A stretch of DNA of 64,000 nucleotides. Source: Nocardia transvalensis (GTDB lineage: Bacteria > Actinomycetota > Actinomycetes > Mycobacteriales > Mycobacteriaceae). The DNA is taken from contig NZ_JADLQQ010000002.1 of the NCBI RefSeq assembly GCF_015477765.1, forward strand, positions 124,001 through 188,000, read 5' to 3'. A program made the position numbers and the translations under genes. The notes beneath the pieces were generated by a model. The model made no database searches and was not told the DNA's origin. It saw only the letters and a program-made list of their open reading frames with translations. Positions 63,164 to 64,000 of the stretch are shown here, piece after piece. The stretch's first letter is position 1. Each line of letters begins with the position of its first letter.

Positions 63164-64000
63164 ATGACGGCCTGGTGGGTGATGCGGCCCGGGCCGATCG
63201 AGGGTGGGCCGATGGATCGGGCGCAGGTGCCGGTGCCCGAGCCGGGGGTGGGGGAGGTGCTGGTGCGGGTGCTGGCCTGTGGGGTGTGCCGGACGGACCT
63301 GCATGTGGCCGAGGGGGATCTGCCGGTGCATCGGCGTGGGGTGGTGCCCGGGCACGAGGTGGTCGGTGAGGTGGTTGCGCTGGGGAGCGGCGCCGGAACG
63401 GAATTCGCGGTCGGGGACCGGGTCGGTATCGCGTGGCTGCGGTACACGTGCGGTCGGTGCAAATACTGCCGTCGCGGTGCGGAGAACCTGTGCCCGAACT
63501 CTCGTTACACCGGATGGGACGCCGACGGCGGATACGCCGAATTCGCTACCGTGCCAGCCTATTACGCGCATCCGCTGCCGCCGGGCTACGACGATGTCGA
63601 ACTGGCGCCGCTGCTGTGTGCCGGGATCATCGGCTATCGCGCGCTGCAGCGAGCGGCCGTGCCGCCCGGTGGGCGGCTGGGCATCTACGGTTTCGGTGGC
63701 AGCGCGCACCTGGCCGCGCAGGTGGCCCTGGCCCGCGGTGCCGAGGTCCATGTGATGACCCGCGATCCGCAGGCCCGCGAACTGGCCCTGGAACTGGGCG
63801 CCGCCTCGGCGCAGGGGGCGGCCGATCCACCGCCGGTCGAACTGGACGCCGCAATCCTGTTCGCCCCCGTCGGCGATCTGGTGCTCCCGGCCTTGGCGGC
63901 CCTGGACCGCGGCGCCGTGCTGTCGATCGCCGGCATTCACCTCAGCGACATCCCGGCGCTGAACTATCAGCGACACCTGTTCCAGGAGCGGGAGATCCGC
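63164..64000 (+). CDS. Zinc-binding alcohol dehydrogenase (3' end outside window)
   Basis: The first 279 residues of a medium-chain zinc alcohol dehydrogenase. [20 protein letters not shown] carries the catalytic Cys, [15 protein letters not shown] the His-Glu, and [15 protein letters not shown] the four structural zinc cysteines. [20 protein letters not shown] is the NAD(P) loop. It resembles the AdhA/AdhP-like zinc-binding family that oxidises primary alcohols. The gene runs out of the window. Upstream 267 bases hold no other gene. Confidence 0.94.
   Translation, partial: MTAWWVMRPGPIEGGPMDRAQVPVPEPGVGEVLVRVLACGVCRTDLHVAEGDLPVHRRGVVPGHEVVGEVVALGSGAGTEFAVGDRVGIAWLRYTCGRCKYCRRGAENLCPNSRYTGWDADGGYAEFATVPAYYAHPLPPGYDDVELAPLLCAGIIGYRALQRAAVPPGGRLGIYGFGGSAHLAAQVALARGAEVHVMTRDPQARELALELGAASAQGAADPPPVELDAAILFAPVGDLVLPALAALDRGAVLSIAGIHLSDIPALNYQRHLFQEREIR

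Overview
The window is high-GC actinobacterial chromosome with very dense coding on both strands and many ATGA/GTGA start-stop overlaps. A Nocardia-like member of the mycolate-producing Mycobacteriales fits best. The reasons are DUF574 methyltransferase, DUF397/DUF5753 regulators, UsfY, a SigF/RsbW pair, an antigen 85-like esterase, an acyl-ACP desaturase, an acyl-CoA carboxylase beta subunit and four secreted lipases. I saw no rRNA, tRNA, transposase, CRISPR array or phage gene.

Region 1 (0-3 kb): a DUF574 methyltransferase cut by the window edge, a DUF397/XRE-DUF5753 regulator pair, and small hypothetical genes.

Region 2 (3-35.5 kb) is the centre of interest. It looks like a general-stress island around sigF (22.9-23.7 kb) and its anti-sigma factor gene rsbW, with a STAS protein and a PAS-ANTAR protein upstream. 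Around it lie usfY, CBS, CsbD, ChaB, DUF2267, DUF3140, hemerythrin, SPW-repeat, Rv2629-like, phosphoribosyltransferase-erythromycin-esterase, nucleotidyltransferase-BON and FAD-Rieske genes. Reading the intergenic spaces by eye gives about a dozen promoter candidates of SigF type (G[T/A]TT, exactly 15 nt, GGG[T/C]A[N]). Six of these sit exactly 9 nt before the start codon, which implies leaderless mRNAs. The same island holds most of a nucleotide-heptose pathway: GmhA, GmhB, a bifunctional HldE, a second RfaE1-like kinase, three GT9 heptosyltransferase-like enzymes, two GT4 and one GT2. That is unexpected in an organism without lipopolysaccharide. A stretch at 23.7-27.4 kb (decayed transglutaminase gene, MFS/HxlR pair, DinB) interrupts the island.

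Region 3 (35.5-58 kb) is dominated by lipid and envelope functions: two LIP-type secreted lipases, an acyl-CoA carboxylase beta subunit, a PucR-type regulator in an operon with an acyl-ACP desaturase and an antigen 85-like esterase, a tandem duplicate of class 2 lipases, an AarF/ABC1 kinase, an ArsR-type regulator with an MFS exporter, an acyl-CoA dehydrogenase with an AraC regulator, a GH18 chitinase-like protein and a trypsin-like protease.

Region 4 (58-64 kb): small membrane proteins including DUF6186, and an ECF41/SigJ-type sigma factor with a carboxymuconolactone decarboxylase-like protein, a DoxX protein and a beta-lactamase-fold hydrolase. The last two transcription units share a GGTCACC-N16-CGTC promoter candidate. 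The window ends inside a zinc alcohol dehydrogenase. Five dispersed hairpins with a conserved loop and several short tandem repeats occupy intergenic gaps. All assignments come from reading the sequence; no database search was run.
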